Shown piece by piece: positions 16,665 to 24,623 of a DNA stretch of 64,000 bases (positions are counted from its first letter, which is position 1; every line of letters starts with the position of its first letter). The translations under genes and the position numbers were made by a program. The notes under the pieces were generated by a model. It had not been told where the DNA came from, did no database searches, and saw only the letters and a list, made by a program, of their open reading frames with translations. This DNA is from UBA2128 sp964534955 (GTDB lineage: Bacteria > Fidelibacterota > Marinisomatia > Marinisomatales > UBA2128). The stretch spans positions 27,019 through 91,018 of the forward strand of contig CAZHRR010000001.1 of NCBI GenBank assembly GCA_964534955.1, in the 5' to 3' direction.

Positions 16665-16749
16665 TTACAATAATACCTATTAACATAATGTAAAGTGATT
16701 TAAATTGTGTTGTTCTCTACCAATGGTAGTAGAATCTAAAAAGGTTTCA

Positions 16750-16781
16750 GTCGCTGAACCCGTATGAATCAGCGGCTTTTT
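16750..16781. terminator. Hairpin with T-tract in leader of STAS-like gene
   Basis: GTCGCTGA at 16750-16757 pairs with TCAGCGGC at 16769-16776 (eight pairs, one G-U), followed by TTTTT; AAAAAGG lies on the far side, so it can act in both directions. It has the form of an intrinsic terminator but sits between diverging units, directly before the STAS-like coding region, so it may be an attenuator. Confidence 0.5.
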
Positions 16782-16790
16782 CAACGAAAA

Positions 16791-17120
16791 ATGGTAGCTG
16801 TAGCTAAAATATCTGACCATAGCAGTTTTGCTCTCACAAGAGAGTCCGGGGATAGTCTTTTTAAATTGATATCACAATTTCTTTCAGAACATCTAAATAC
16901 CGAGAAAATCATTATAGATTTTTCCGATATCCCCGATGTCTCAATTTCTTTCATTCAGGCTACCGTATTGAAGTTAATTGATAAGCAGTACAAAGTTGAA
17001 CTCATCAATTTGAACAAATCTATCAGATTCAAGATATCTACCCTTACTCAGATTGCAAAAATAGATCCCGCCATTTTCAAAATGGCAAAAAGTTATCCTC
17101 AATCTCCGATGTTCGTGTAA
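16791..17120 (+). CDS. Small STAS-like protein (DUF4325-type)
   Basis: A 109-residue protein from the ATG at 16791; an ATG nine codons upstream (16764) lies in the loop of a terminator-like hairpin and is less likely. The sequence FALTRESGDSLFKLISQF followed by KIIIDFSDIPDVSISFIQA fits the STAS-like DUF4325 pattern of a beta strand with an acidic DF motif and a following helix. Such small proteins are commonly found beside GHKL ATPases, and here one lies immediately opposite, overlapping its 3' end by 44 bases tail to tail. A partner-switching or anti-sigma-like relation is possible, but the function is unknown. AT-rich composition suggests acquisition. Confidence 0.6.
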   Translation: MVAVAKISDHSSFALTRESGDSLFKLISQFLSEHLNTEKIIIDFSDIPDVSISFIQATVLKLIDKQYKVELINLNKSIRFKISTLTQIAKIDPAIFKMAKSYPQSPMFV

Positions 17121-17928
17121 CATCGGTACGAAAACATACTTCCACAAAAGTCCCGTTAAAACCACACCCATAATTTGGATATACATAGGGTCGTGTATTT
17201 ATAAACTTTACACAACCGTTATTTGAGGCGATAAAAAGATATTCATCGGGGAATTCAAGGTAACCTCTGAGAATTGTTAGGCCCCAACCTCCCTCAACAT
17301 ACGTGGATATACCCGGCTCTGTAGCGAATATAATTGCATCAGAATCGGCTTGAACTTCTGTAAACTGAGATTTGATTTTTCGAGGTATTCCAATTCCAAT
17401 ATCTGCAATGGAAATCTTGACAGTATTCTGGTACGACTGTGCCACAACAAAAAAGTTGTCTTGACCAGAATGCCTTCGAATGTTATCGAGCAATTCAGCA
17501 AAAACATCATTAACAAATTCTGATGGAATCGACCCCTCGCTTTTTTCATAAGTTATCTGAGCCAATTCTTGGATAATGTCTCTCATCTGAAATCTGTCCT
17601 CGAATTCAATCTTCTGGAATTCCAGAAGACTTCCCTTAAGTTCTCTACGCCTTATGATTGGTCGTTCAGGTTTGATAGTTAAAGGGATACTAAATGTTTC
17701 ATCTAAAAACGATAAAAAATTTATGCGCTCTAAATAATTAAGCACTTCTGTTGAAAAGCGAATCATAATCGAATCAGAAACTTGTGATTGAAAGTCAATA
17801 AATCCTGCTAAGAATGAAAGACCGACGGGATCGAAAAAAGTGATTGAACTACAGTTTATATCAAACTTGTCTGTTTCTACAACTTCCCATTTCTTCCTCC
17901 CGATGAATTGATGATTAAATATTGCCAC
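17077..17928 (-). CDS. STAS-like domain plus GHKL (HATPase_c) ATP-binding protein
   Basis: A 283-residue soluble protein with an N-terminal STAS-like half (FDINCSSITFFDPVGLSFLAG, residues about 22-42) and a C-terminal Bergerat-fold ATPase. The N box is ELLDNIRRHS with Asn149, the G1 box DIGIGIP is at 176-182, and GGWGLTIL is at 213-220. There is no histidine phosphoacceptor domain, so it is not a standard sensor kinase; it is closer to anti-sigma/SpoIIAB-like or regulatory ATPases. The start is GTG at 17928, preceded in frame by TAA. The small STAS-like gene ends inside its 3' end on the other strand. Confidence 0.75.
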   Translation of the reverse strand: MAIFNHQFIGRKKWEVVETDKFDINCSSITFFDPVGLSFLAGFIDFQSQVSDSIMIRFSTEVLNYLERINFLSFLDETFSIPLTIKPERPIIRRRELKGSLLEFQKIEFEDRFQMRDIIQELAQITYEKSEGSIPSEFVNDVFAELLDNIRRHSGQDNFFVVAQSYQNTVKISIADIGIGIPRKIKSQFTEVQADSDAIIFATEPGISTYVEGGWGLTILRGYLEFPDEYLFIASNNGCVKFINTRPYVYPNYGCGFNGTFVEVCFRTDVTRTSEIEDNFLPF

Positions 17929-18019
17929 TTAAAAGCACCCGTTGGTTAATGGATCGCTCATTCATCACCGTCCTTCATTACCCAATCGAAATCTTTCTCA
18001 CTTCTTACTTCTTCCCGCC

Positions 18020-18484
18020 CTACCACCGGAAGTATGCCGGATGCCCCGGCTTCACCGCTACAAATGTACCGCGGCAGGTGGCACACACTTTCCCGTTGGA
18101 CGATAGTTCGCCATCCACCACCGCACGACTTCCTTTCAACTCCACCAGCCAGGCACGGAGATGAACAGGCTCATCAGTCGGTGTAGGTCGTAAAAGTTTA
18201 ACACTGTAGTCAGCTGTTACGGTTGATGGAACTTGGTCTTCCCCAGCCGCTTTCATCAAATGGTAGGCGGCGGTCCAGTTACAGTGACAATCGAGAAGCG
18301 TTCCAATAATACCGCCGTTCAGCACTCCGGGGAAGGCTTCATGATGCTTCTCAGCTGTCCATTCAGCTATAACATTGTCCCCATCCACAAAGCTGTCTAT
18401 TCGCAACCCACTTTCATTGGCCGGGCCGCATCCGAAACAGATGCTCTCGGGGGCGTAGGTTAGCTGAAGACTTTTTTCATTCAT
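18020..18484 (-). CDS. PaaI-family hotdog-fold thioesterase
   Basis: A 154-residue protein with the family pattern CFGCGPANESGLRI near the N-terminus, FPGVLNGGIIGTLLDCH (active-site region of the hotdog helix), and a C-terminal strand pair with VDGELSSNGKVCATCRGTFVA. Likely hydrolyses acyl-CoA thioesters in the cytoplasm; the acyl group is unknown. The start overlaps the MATE exporter stop by four bases, so it is expressed with that gene, a pairing whose meaning is unclear. Confidence 0.82.
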   Translation of the reverse strand: MNEKSLQLTYAPESICFGCGPANESGLRIDSFVDGDNVIAEWTAEKHHEAFPGVLNGGIIGTLLDCHCNWTAAYHLMKAAGEDQVPSTVTADYSVKLLRPTPTDEPVHLRAWLVELKGSRAVVDGELSSNGKVCATCRGTFVAVKPGHPAYFRW

Positions 18485-19887
18485 GCAGGGGAAGGTGCCA
18501 CTTCGCGGATACGCTTCTCTATTCTACGCAGACCCCATTGAAGCCAAATACTGGCCACGATTGCAGAACAAACCATGGAAGTCAGCATGGCAACCCAAAT
18601 CCACTCAATTGGTTTATTGAGCCAATAGACGAAAATGACAGAAAGTACTACGCTGATGAGAAAGACCCTTAATAATGTTATAACCAGCATGGGCATGCCA
18701 AACCCAAGTCCCTGCAGGATGCGCCCGCTGGCCATGCTGATGGCAATAAATGGGTATGCAAAAACCAGAACATGAACATAACCCGCTCCCAGCCTGATAA
18801 CTGTAGTATCATTTGTAAAAGCTGATATAATTGCTTCAGCATTGAAATAGAAAATAGCTCCCAGAACAATACCAATAAATGCTGCTCGACTCATACCATA
18901 ATATATAACCTGGCGGACAAGATCCATACGCCGGGCTCCGTAAAACATTCCTACTACTGTTACTAAACCAGTAGCAATAGCAATTGACGGCATGAGAAAA
19001 ATATGGTCCACACGAGAACCTACACCATAGGCTGCAACAGCAAGATCGCCCACTTGAGATTCACTGGAAAACATTCCCGAAATAATTCTATTAAAAACAA
19101 AGTTCCCGCTGGACATAAGCACCATAGAGAAAGATGCAGGAACTCCAATTAGAAAAATTTTCTTTAAGATTGTACCAGAAAAAGAAAAATCCTTCATAGC
19201 AAAAGTGACATACGCGTGCTCCTTTACAAAAAGCATATAGATAAAAATGAGACAGACTATGGTCTGACTGACAACAGTAGCCACAGCGGCTCCCTTGACT
19301 CCCATACCGAAACCGAACATGAAGATGGGGTCCAAGATAATATTCATCACAGTCCCCATAGCTTGAATCATTACAGGTGTACGCACGTTGCCTTCACCTG
19401 TCAGAATAGAACGGAAGAAAACCGACAATACCATAAACATGTAACCGATAATGATAACACTGAAGTAATCCCACGCTGGGCCGATGGTATTCTCTGAGGC
19501 TCCCGCCAGCAGAAGGAGATTTTTCCCCCACAAGAATCCGGCAACAGTAATAATTGACCCTAGTATTAATCCCAGCGTCACACCGTGCTCAGCACTGTTG
19601 TCTGCCCCTTTCTTGTCTTCTGCTCCAATGAAGTTGGCAATGACAGCGGTAATTCCTGTGCCAAGCCCAAAAACTATTCCTAATCCGAAGAACATGAGAG
19701 GACCTGCAAACTGTACGGCCGCAAGAGCATCCTCCCCCACACGACCCACAAAAATCATATCCACTACCATGTAAGCAGTCTGAATTGCCAACCCGATCAT
19801 CATAGGCAGCGCCAGTGTCCAAACAGCCCGTCTGGGGTTTGCTTTAAATTCTTCCAGGCGGGATTCTTTTTTGTCTATAATGTCCAT
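18481..19887 (-). CDS. MATE-family multidrug/organic-cation exporter
   Basis: A 468-residue polytopic inner-membrane protein with about twelve hydrophobic segments and the two-fold MATE layout. Typical family stretches are WTLALPMMIGLAIQTAYMVVDMIFVGRVG at the start, FGLGTGITAVIANFIGA after the third segment, and a second half opening IFLIGVPASFSMVLMSSGNFVFN. Length is normal. Such proteins export cationic compounds by Na+ or H+ antiport; substrate unknown. ATG at 19887. The thioesterase gene is coupled downstream. Confidence 0.9.
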   Translation of the reverse strand: MDIIDKKESRLEEFKANPRRAVWTLALPMMIGLAIQTAYMVVDMIFVGRVGEDALAAVQFAGPLMFFGLGIVFGLGTGITAVIANFIGAEDKKGADNSAEHGVTLGLILGSIITVAGFLWGKNLLLLAGASENTIGPAWDYFSVIIIGYMFMVLSVFFRSILTGEGNVRTPVMIQAMGTVMNIILDPIFMFGFGMGVKGAAVATVVSQTIVCLIFIYMLFVKEHAYVTFAMKDFSFSGTILKKIFLIGVPASFSMVLMSSGNFVFNRIISGMFSSESQVGDLAVAAYGVGSRVDHIFLMPSIAIATGLVTVVGMFYGARRMDLVRQVIYYGMSRAAFIGIVLGAIFYFNAEAIISAFTNDTTVIRLGAGYVHVLVFAYPFIAISMASGRILQGLGFGMPMLVITLLRVFLISVVLSVIFVYWLNKPIEWIWVAMLTSMVCSAIVASIWLQWGLRRIEKRIREVAPSPA

Positions 19888-20145
19888 TTGTTAACCCTAG
19901 GCGGGCTTTAACTACCTGATTGGGAAAGAGGAGTTTCAGCACAATCCTAAATATATGAAAGGGAAAAGAGGGAAGAAGTACAAGTAGCAGGGGCAGTTAG
20001 GTGTTAGACGTTCGACGTTAGATGTTTTCCTTTTCCTATATTCGCTTTAGGCGAGTCTTAAATCCGTCGCAGAAAATCATTAAACTGCATACAACATTCC
20101 AAATCTCCATTTACCCGACTTCAACTGAAACACTTCAGGATAATT
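19888..20145. repeat. Intergenic region with TTNGACGTT-type repeats
   Basis: No gene seen. At 20000-20026 the sequence GTGTTAGACG TTCGACGTTA GATGTT is built of TTAGACGTT/TTCGACGTT units. A relative on the other strand lies near the window end (63860-63886). Purine-rich sequence at about 19960-19990 precedes it. Confidence 0.5.
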
Positions 20146-20463
20146 TTAACCCTTTATCATCACAAGCATCATTTTAAACGATGTTACTGCAGATAGTGCG
20201 TGCGGTTTATTTGCCGGAAGAATGATTACTTCTCCTTTGCGTACTTGATGAACATCTCCAGAAATGGTAACATCTGCCTCACCATCAATAATCTGGACCA
20301 AAGCATCAAAAGGTGCAGTGTGTTCGCTGAGTCCCTGCCCTTTGTCGAATGCAAAGAGTGTTATGTTACCTGCATCTTTCTTTAGAATTGTCTTACTAAC
20401 CACAGCATCTTTTTGATATTCGACTGCCTCTTGCAGAATAAAATTCTCAGCTTTCATTGTCAC
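20146..20463 (-). CDS. Small cupin-domain protein
   Basis: A 105-residue single-domain cupin: motif 1 around LSEHTAPFDALVQIIDGEADV and motif 2 around KGEVIILPANKPHAL. Only some of the usual metal ligands are kept (His in SEHTAPF and in KPHAL), so metal binding is possible but not assured. The start may be GTG at 20463, preceded by AAGGG at good spacing, or ATG two codons later. No operon partner; function unknown, as for most small cupins. Confidence 0.8.
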   Translation of the reverse strand: MTMKAENFILQEAVEYQKDAVVSKTILKKDAGNITLFAFDKGQGLSEHTAPFDALVQIIDGEADVTISGDVHQVRKGEVIILPANKPHALSAVTSFKMMLVMIKG

Positions 20464-20566
20464 ATTTTCACCCTTATTGATTTATGATTTACAATTTTCT
20501 ATTTTTTATTTTCTCACAGGGAGCTACGCTGAATCTTTACAATTGTCAATCAAAAATCGTCAATTG

Positions 20567-21532
20567 TCAATTCCCAAACTCCCAAGATATCCCTACTCCC
20601 ATAACGACACCAGCCACACCTCCGTAGTTAATGCCTAAATCAACAGTCAGCTTATCAATGGATAATCCGGCTCCGAAAGATGTTCCAGTGGCAATATCAC
20701 GCCAGAGGTCCTGGGTTATCTGTCCCATCTTGTATGAACTTGTTCCCCAACGTAAATAAAGATCATATGGTAGAGCAAACTCCCCTCCCACGCGGATAAC
20801 ACCTCGTTCTTCCTTTGTCCACCAGCTGCCATCCACGGAGAGTTCCAGCGGCAGGTATTTCAACTTCTTTGTAATGCCGGCTGATACATTGGCAGGAATC
20901 TCCTCATCATAATCCGTATAGCTTGAGAGTGTGACACCCAAATTATTGACCGCCAATCCCACATGTAGATCGAAACGTGGAATATCTATAGCTGCACCCA
21001 GGGTGATCAGTCCCAACATGGCAGAGACGTTTTCCACCTGACTGACAAGCAGTCCGGCTGAGCCCCCTACTGCCATGCTAGGCATCAGGGGATATGCGGC
21101 GGCAGCGGTAATCCAGGTATCACCTGCACCAAAAGTTCCTGTGGTATTCCCGTCTTCATCCAACCCGGTAAAATCGCCGTAACTCATGTGTCTCAGGGAC
21201 AGTACCGCCGGCAATCCCCTCCAGGAAGTCCGCCATTCAACTGCCCCCGATTTGATTTCCGCCGGGTAGCTGAGGAGGGAAAAGTAGAGATGTTGTAACT
21301 CATTCCAGTTGAGACCAATGAGAGCTGGGTTGAATGCTGAAACATCTCGTCCCTTGGGATCTGCCGTGCCGACCCCTGACATGCTGAGTGTTCGAGCATG
21401 AAACGGTACGTCTAGAATAGAATAGGCTCCCTCTGCAGAAACCTGATTAACCGCTGTCAACATCAGACTGGCAATGATGAATCTTCTATAAAAGTGATAC
21501 CGGATCGATGTCCACATAGACAGAGACTCCAT
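20567..21532 (-). CDS. PorQ-like outer-membrane beta-barrel, T9SS-associated
   Basis: A 321-residue exported barrel (signal peptide ending near QVSAEG) with the PorV/PorQ family opening YSILDVPFHARTLSMSGVG, the SAFNPALIG turn, and YGDFTGLDEDG followed by GTFGAGD, which in PorQ-type proteins forms the early strands. It ends in an aromatic-rich strand (GISWEFGN) as barrels do. PorQ-type proteins belong to the type IX secretion apparatus, which this genome needs for its YPNPFN-tagged proteins. The start (21532 or ATG 21517) lies inside the end of priA, so it is coupled to that gene. Confidence 0.78.
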   Translation of the reverse strand: MESLSMWTSIRYHFYRRFIIASLMLTAVNQVSAEGAYSILDVPFHARTLSMSGVGTADPKGRDVSAFNPALIGLNWNELQHLYFSLLSYPAEIKSGAVEWRTSWRGLPAVLSLRHMSYGDFTGLDEDGNTTGTFGAGDTWITAAAAYPLMPSMAVGGSAGLLVSQVENVSAMLGLITLGAAIDIPRFDLHVGLAVNNLGVTLSSYTDYDEEIPANVSAGITKKLKYLPLELSVDGSWWTKEERGVIRVGGEFALPYDLYLRWGTSSYKMGQITQDLWRDIATGTSFGAGLSIDKLTVDLGINYGGVAGVVMGVGISWEFGN

Positions 21533-23720
21533 TTTTTGTCTTCAAATTATCTCTCTCCAGAAGATTGGCTTCCAGAAACCAGTGAAGAGCTGCACCGTTT
21601 TTGTCTTTCTCTTTTGGAGATTTCAACACCACCTGATAACGATAATTCCCCCTGATTCGTTCCAAGGGACACGGAGCAGGCCCAAGCACTTCCATATACC
21701 GAGGTTTATACCGCAGATTTCTCGTGATGGAGTCTGCTCTCCTCTCGACGGTTGACTGTTTCTTCCCGGCGAATTCAATCTTTGCCATCCAGCTGAAAGG
21801 AGCGTACTTAAGCTCTTGACGTTCATTCATAGCAATGTTGTAATATTTTTCCAGATCGAGCTGCGCCGCTGCTTTCACGGCAGGATGATCGGCGTTGTTG
21901 GTCTGTATCACCACTTCACCGGGTCTACTGCCTCGGCCTGACCGCCCCGCCACCTGATAGATAAGCTGAAATGTTCTCTCCCCAGCCCTGAAGTCAGGGA
22001 GGAATAATCCTGCATCTGCATTGATTACACCTACCAAAGTGACATTCTCGAAGTCCAGACCCTTGGCTATCATCTGCGTTCCCAATAGAACATCGTAGTC
22101 TCCTCTCCCAAACTTTTTCAACATCTGAACATGGGCGCCGCGACGGCGGGTAGTGTCCAAGTCCATCCTCAAAAGCCGGACTTTGGGAAAAAGCTTATTC
22201 AGACCGTCCTCAACCTTCTGAGTCCCCAATCCCGACAATACCAGATTCTCACCTTGGCATTCACGACATGTCACAGGCACAGCCCGTTCCAGTCCGCAAT
22301 AGTGACAGCGAAGGATATTCCCTGCCTTATGATATGTAAGAGTTATCTCACAATTCCGGCACATCTCCACCCAACCGCAATCCCTGCACTCTAACACCGG
22401 TGAAAATCCACGTCGATTCTGCAACAGGATAATCTGTTCATTCCTTTCCAGCCTGTCAGCAATCTTTTCCCGTAACAGCCGCGAGACGATAACGCTGTAG
22501 TCTTCTGTCTCTTCCCGTTCACGAATCATGTCTACCAAATGAACCTTGGGATATTTGGCTTTACCATAGCGAACCTTGAGTCGAGTATACTCGTACTTCC
22601 CGACAGCCTGATTATAATAAGACTCCAGACTTGGCGTAGCGCTGGCAAGAACAGTTAAGGCTCCGTTCAGCTTCCCCCGCATAAGGGCAATATCCCGGGC
22701 ATGGTAACGAGGCGCCGGACTTTCCTGCTTATAGCTCCCTTCCTGCTCCTCGTCAACAATGATGAGCCCTACTTTACGCAGTGGTGCAAAGATAGCACTT
22801 CGTGCTCCCACTACCACGCTATAGGCATCCCGGCAAATCTGCCGCCAAGTCCAGGCCCGCTCAGCAGATGACATCCTGCTATGCCAAATGGCAACCCTTT
22901 CCCCAAATACGGACCGGAAGCGGGCTGCAATCTGGGGTGTCAAGGAAATTTCCGGCAGGAGGAGTATGGAATGACGTCCCATAGCTTCTGCCTCTTGAGC
23001 AAGGTGGATATAAACTTCAGTTTTACCGCTTCCGGTAACACCGTGAAACAGGTAGGGGATGAACCGCTTCTCAGCCAGTTCACGTTCCAACTCTCGTATC
23101 ACTACCTCCTGCTCATTGGAAAATTCAATTTCTTTCTCAACAGGATCCAGACTTAGACTGCCTAAATCAGGAAGTCGAGGTACTTTCTCCAGAGTGACAA
23201 AGTTCTTTTTCTCCAGTGCCCGAAAGACAGTGGATGGATTGGGAACGGCTGATTGCAGTGACACAACGGGAACAGCGTTATCGTATTGGGAAAGGAGATT
23301 CATCGCTTCATATTGACGCGGTGCTTTTTCCTCAAGTGCAAGCAATTCCTCATCGGTAAGCACATTTGCCTTTACCATCAGCTGCTCTGGTGGAGAGTAC
23401 GACTGAGTAAGTTTCGGAGGGACTGCAGTTCGCATCACCTGACCTAACGGTGTGATATAATAGCGACTGGCCCAGTTAAGAAGATCCCATAGCTTAGCAT
23501 CAAAAATGGGCGTCTCATCTACAACCCCTTTTATGGAGCGGATGCGACCTTTAAACTTCGACTTCTCGTGGCGGTGGACAACCACGCCCTGAGCTGACCC
23601 TCTCGAACCAAAGGGCGCCCGAACACGAACTCCCACCTGCACGGAACCAGTCAATTCCTTTGGCACCCGGTAGGTAAATACTTTGTAGCTGGAAATCGGG
23701 AAGGAGATGTCAGCGTACAT
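21486..23720 (-). CDS. priA: Primosomal replication restart helicase PriA
   Basis: 3'-5' DNA helicase that restarts stalled replication forks. 744 residues from the ATG at 23720 (a TTG three codons upstream is possible). The N-terminal 3'-BD reads YADISFPISSYKVFTYRVP; the helicase has Walker A GVTGSGKTEVY, DEEQ in IIVDEEQEGSYKQ, and ASATPS; the zinc-binding insert has four CxxC pairs between about residues 440 and 490; motif V/VI ends in QVAGRSGRG. Length and order are standard. The 3' end overlaps the PorQ-like gene. Confidence 0.96.
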   Translation of the reverse strand: MYADISFPISSYKVFTYRVPKELTGSVQVGVRVRAPFGSRGSAQGVVVHRHEKSKFKGRIRSIKGVVDETPIFDAKLWDLLNWASRYYITPLGQVMRTAVPPKLTQSYSPPEQLMVKANVLTDEELLALEEKAPRQYEAMNLLSQYDNAVPVVSLQSAVPNPSTVFRALEKKNFVTLEKVPRLPDLGSLSLDPVEKEIEFSNEQEVVIRELERELAEKRFIPYLFHGVTGSGKTEVYIHLAQEAEAMGRHSILLLPEISLTPQIAARFRSVFGERVAIWHSRMSSAERAWTWRQICRDAYSVVVGARSAIFAPLRKVGLIIVDEEQEGSYKQESPAPRYHARDIALMRGKLNGALTVLASATPSLESYYNQAVGKYEYTRLKVRYGKAKYPKVHLVDMIREREETEDYSVIVSRLLREKIADRLERNEQIILLQNRRGFSPVLECRDCGWVEMCRNCEITLTYHKAGNILRCHYCGLERAVPVTCRECQGENLVLSGLGTQKVEDGLNKLFPKVRLLRMDLDTTRRRGAHVQMLKKFGRGDYDVLLGTQMIAKGLDFENVTLVGVINADAGLFLPDFRAGERTFQLIYQVAGRSGRGSRPGEVVIQTNNADHPAVKAAAQLDLEKYYNIAMNERQELKYAPFSWMAKIEFAGKKQSTVERRADSITRNLRYKPRYMEVLGPAPCPLERIRGNYRYQVVLKSPKEKDKNGAALHWFLEANLLERDNLKTKNGVSVYVDIDPVSLL

Positions 23721-23832
23721 AACGGACAAAGATAATAGTCGGATTAGAAAGGAGCAATAAAAACACCGTCTTATTGACTAAAATTAGAACTGAACATTTA
23801 AATTTTGCGGAAAAACTTCACCATCAAAATAT

Positions 23833-24108
23833 TTAATGTAAATATCTTTTTAGTTTTTCATAAAAACTCTCATGAGAGCCAATAGTATAAAGAAACAAAT
23901 TGTCTTTTTTAACTTCATAAGATAGAAGTAGCAACTGAGGACCGAACTTGAACTTGTGAACGCGAATTCCTTTTAAGTTCCCCATTTTTAATTCACCCAC
24001 GTTTGGGGTTGCTAAGATTTCTTTAACTTGTTTATCAATAGCAAGCTGGAGTTTCTCAGGGGATTTCTTTTTAAACTTCAGGAAGTGATTGGAGGCTATG
24101 ACCTTCAA
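23833..24108 (-). CDS. RelE/ParE-superfamily toxin
   Basis: A 91-residue protein with the RelE fold pattern: an N-terminal strand-helix (HFLKFKKKSPEKLQLAIDKQVKEI), a GNLKGIRVHKFKFGPQLLLLSYEV beta-hairpin and a C-terminal YTIGSHESFYEKLKRYL end. Likely a ribosome-dependent mRNA interferase or gyrase inhibitor; the YTIGSHESFY end is more like RelE-type relatives. The TTG start at 24108 overlaps the antitoxin stop as TTGA, typical for toxin-antitoxin pairs. Confidence 0.82.
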   Translation of the reverse strand: MKVIASNHFLKFKKKSPEKLQLAIDKQVKEILATPNVGELKMGNLKGIRVHKFKFGPQLLLLSYEVKKDNLFLYTIGSHESFYEKLKRYLH

Positions 24109-24335
24109 TCTATTACGCCAAATGTGTATTCCCTGCCAAGACCCGCCTCAATTTCCTTCTTCGCTTCTAAGGTTTCCCTAACAAATGACAGCGGTAGGTC
24201 TGGATATTCCTCTGAAAGAATCCCATCAGTAATATACTTCTTTATCTGCTCCGATAGAGTCCTGTGCTCTGCCTCAGCCTTAACTCTCAATTTCTTTTCG
24301 AGGGAACTTGGTAATCTTACAGTAAGTACCTTCAT
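24105..24335 (-). CDS. Ribbon-helix-helix antitoxin
   Basis: A 76-residue antitoxin. The first 40 residues are a ribbon-helix-helix DNA-binding domain (KVLTVRLPSSLEKKLRVKAEAEHRTLSEQIKKYI with the strand TVRLP); the remainder is charged and would wrap the toxin. It has a strong AAAGGAG ribosome site before the ATG at 24335. An inverted repeat lies immediately upstream and is the probable autoregulatory operator. Confidence 0.85.
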   Translation of the reverse strand: MKVLTVRLPSSLEKKLRVKAEAEHRTLSEQIKKYITDGILSEEYPDLPLSFVRETLEAKKEIEAGLGREYTFGVID

Positions 24336-24343
24336 TTTACTCC

Positions 24344-24366
24344 TTTGTATTTAATCCGAATACAAA
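24344..24366. promoter_or_regulatory. Operator-like inverted repeat of toxin-antitoxin operon
   Basis: TTTGTATT at 24344-24351 and AATACAAA at 24359-24366 form perfect 8-bp arms around a 7-base spacer, overlapping the antitoxin ribosome-binding region. This is the position and form expected for a site bound by the ribbon-helix-helix antitoxin. The remaining intergenic bases to 24623 hold nothing I can name. Confidence 0.65.
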
Positions 24367-24623
24367 TTTCAGATTTTTTTCCCTTAATTCAAAGTGAAAA
24401 ACCCATAAAAATCCATAAAATTATATACTTTAGTGCAATTAGAGAAAATCTCACCTGATTGCTTTATTTTCCGCCTCCCGAACCACGCTTAAGGCAGCAC
24501 TTGTGGCATCTTCTATCACTTTCTCTAACTATAGCACCACATTGCCACCCAAAACACATCCGCCTTACTTATTTCGGGCAGGGCGGTCAGGAAGTACCAC
24601 AGCAACATTTTCGGTGTCTAAAT

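Noticed and set aside
16764..16790. Start of the STAS-like protein at ATG 16764
   Set aside because: The codon lies in the loop of a terminator-like hairpin and the added residues do not resemble the family; ATG 16791 is preferred.
15439..17928. A phage-defence island (DprA-like, AAA_4 relic, STAS/GHKL)
   Set aside because: Tempting because of AT-rich accessory character, but there is no nuclease, integrase or recognised defence effector; the AAA_4 part is broken. Kept only as separate smaller findings.
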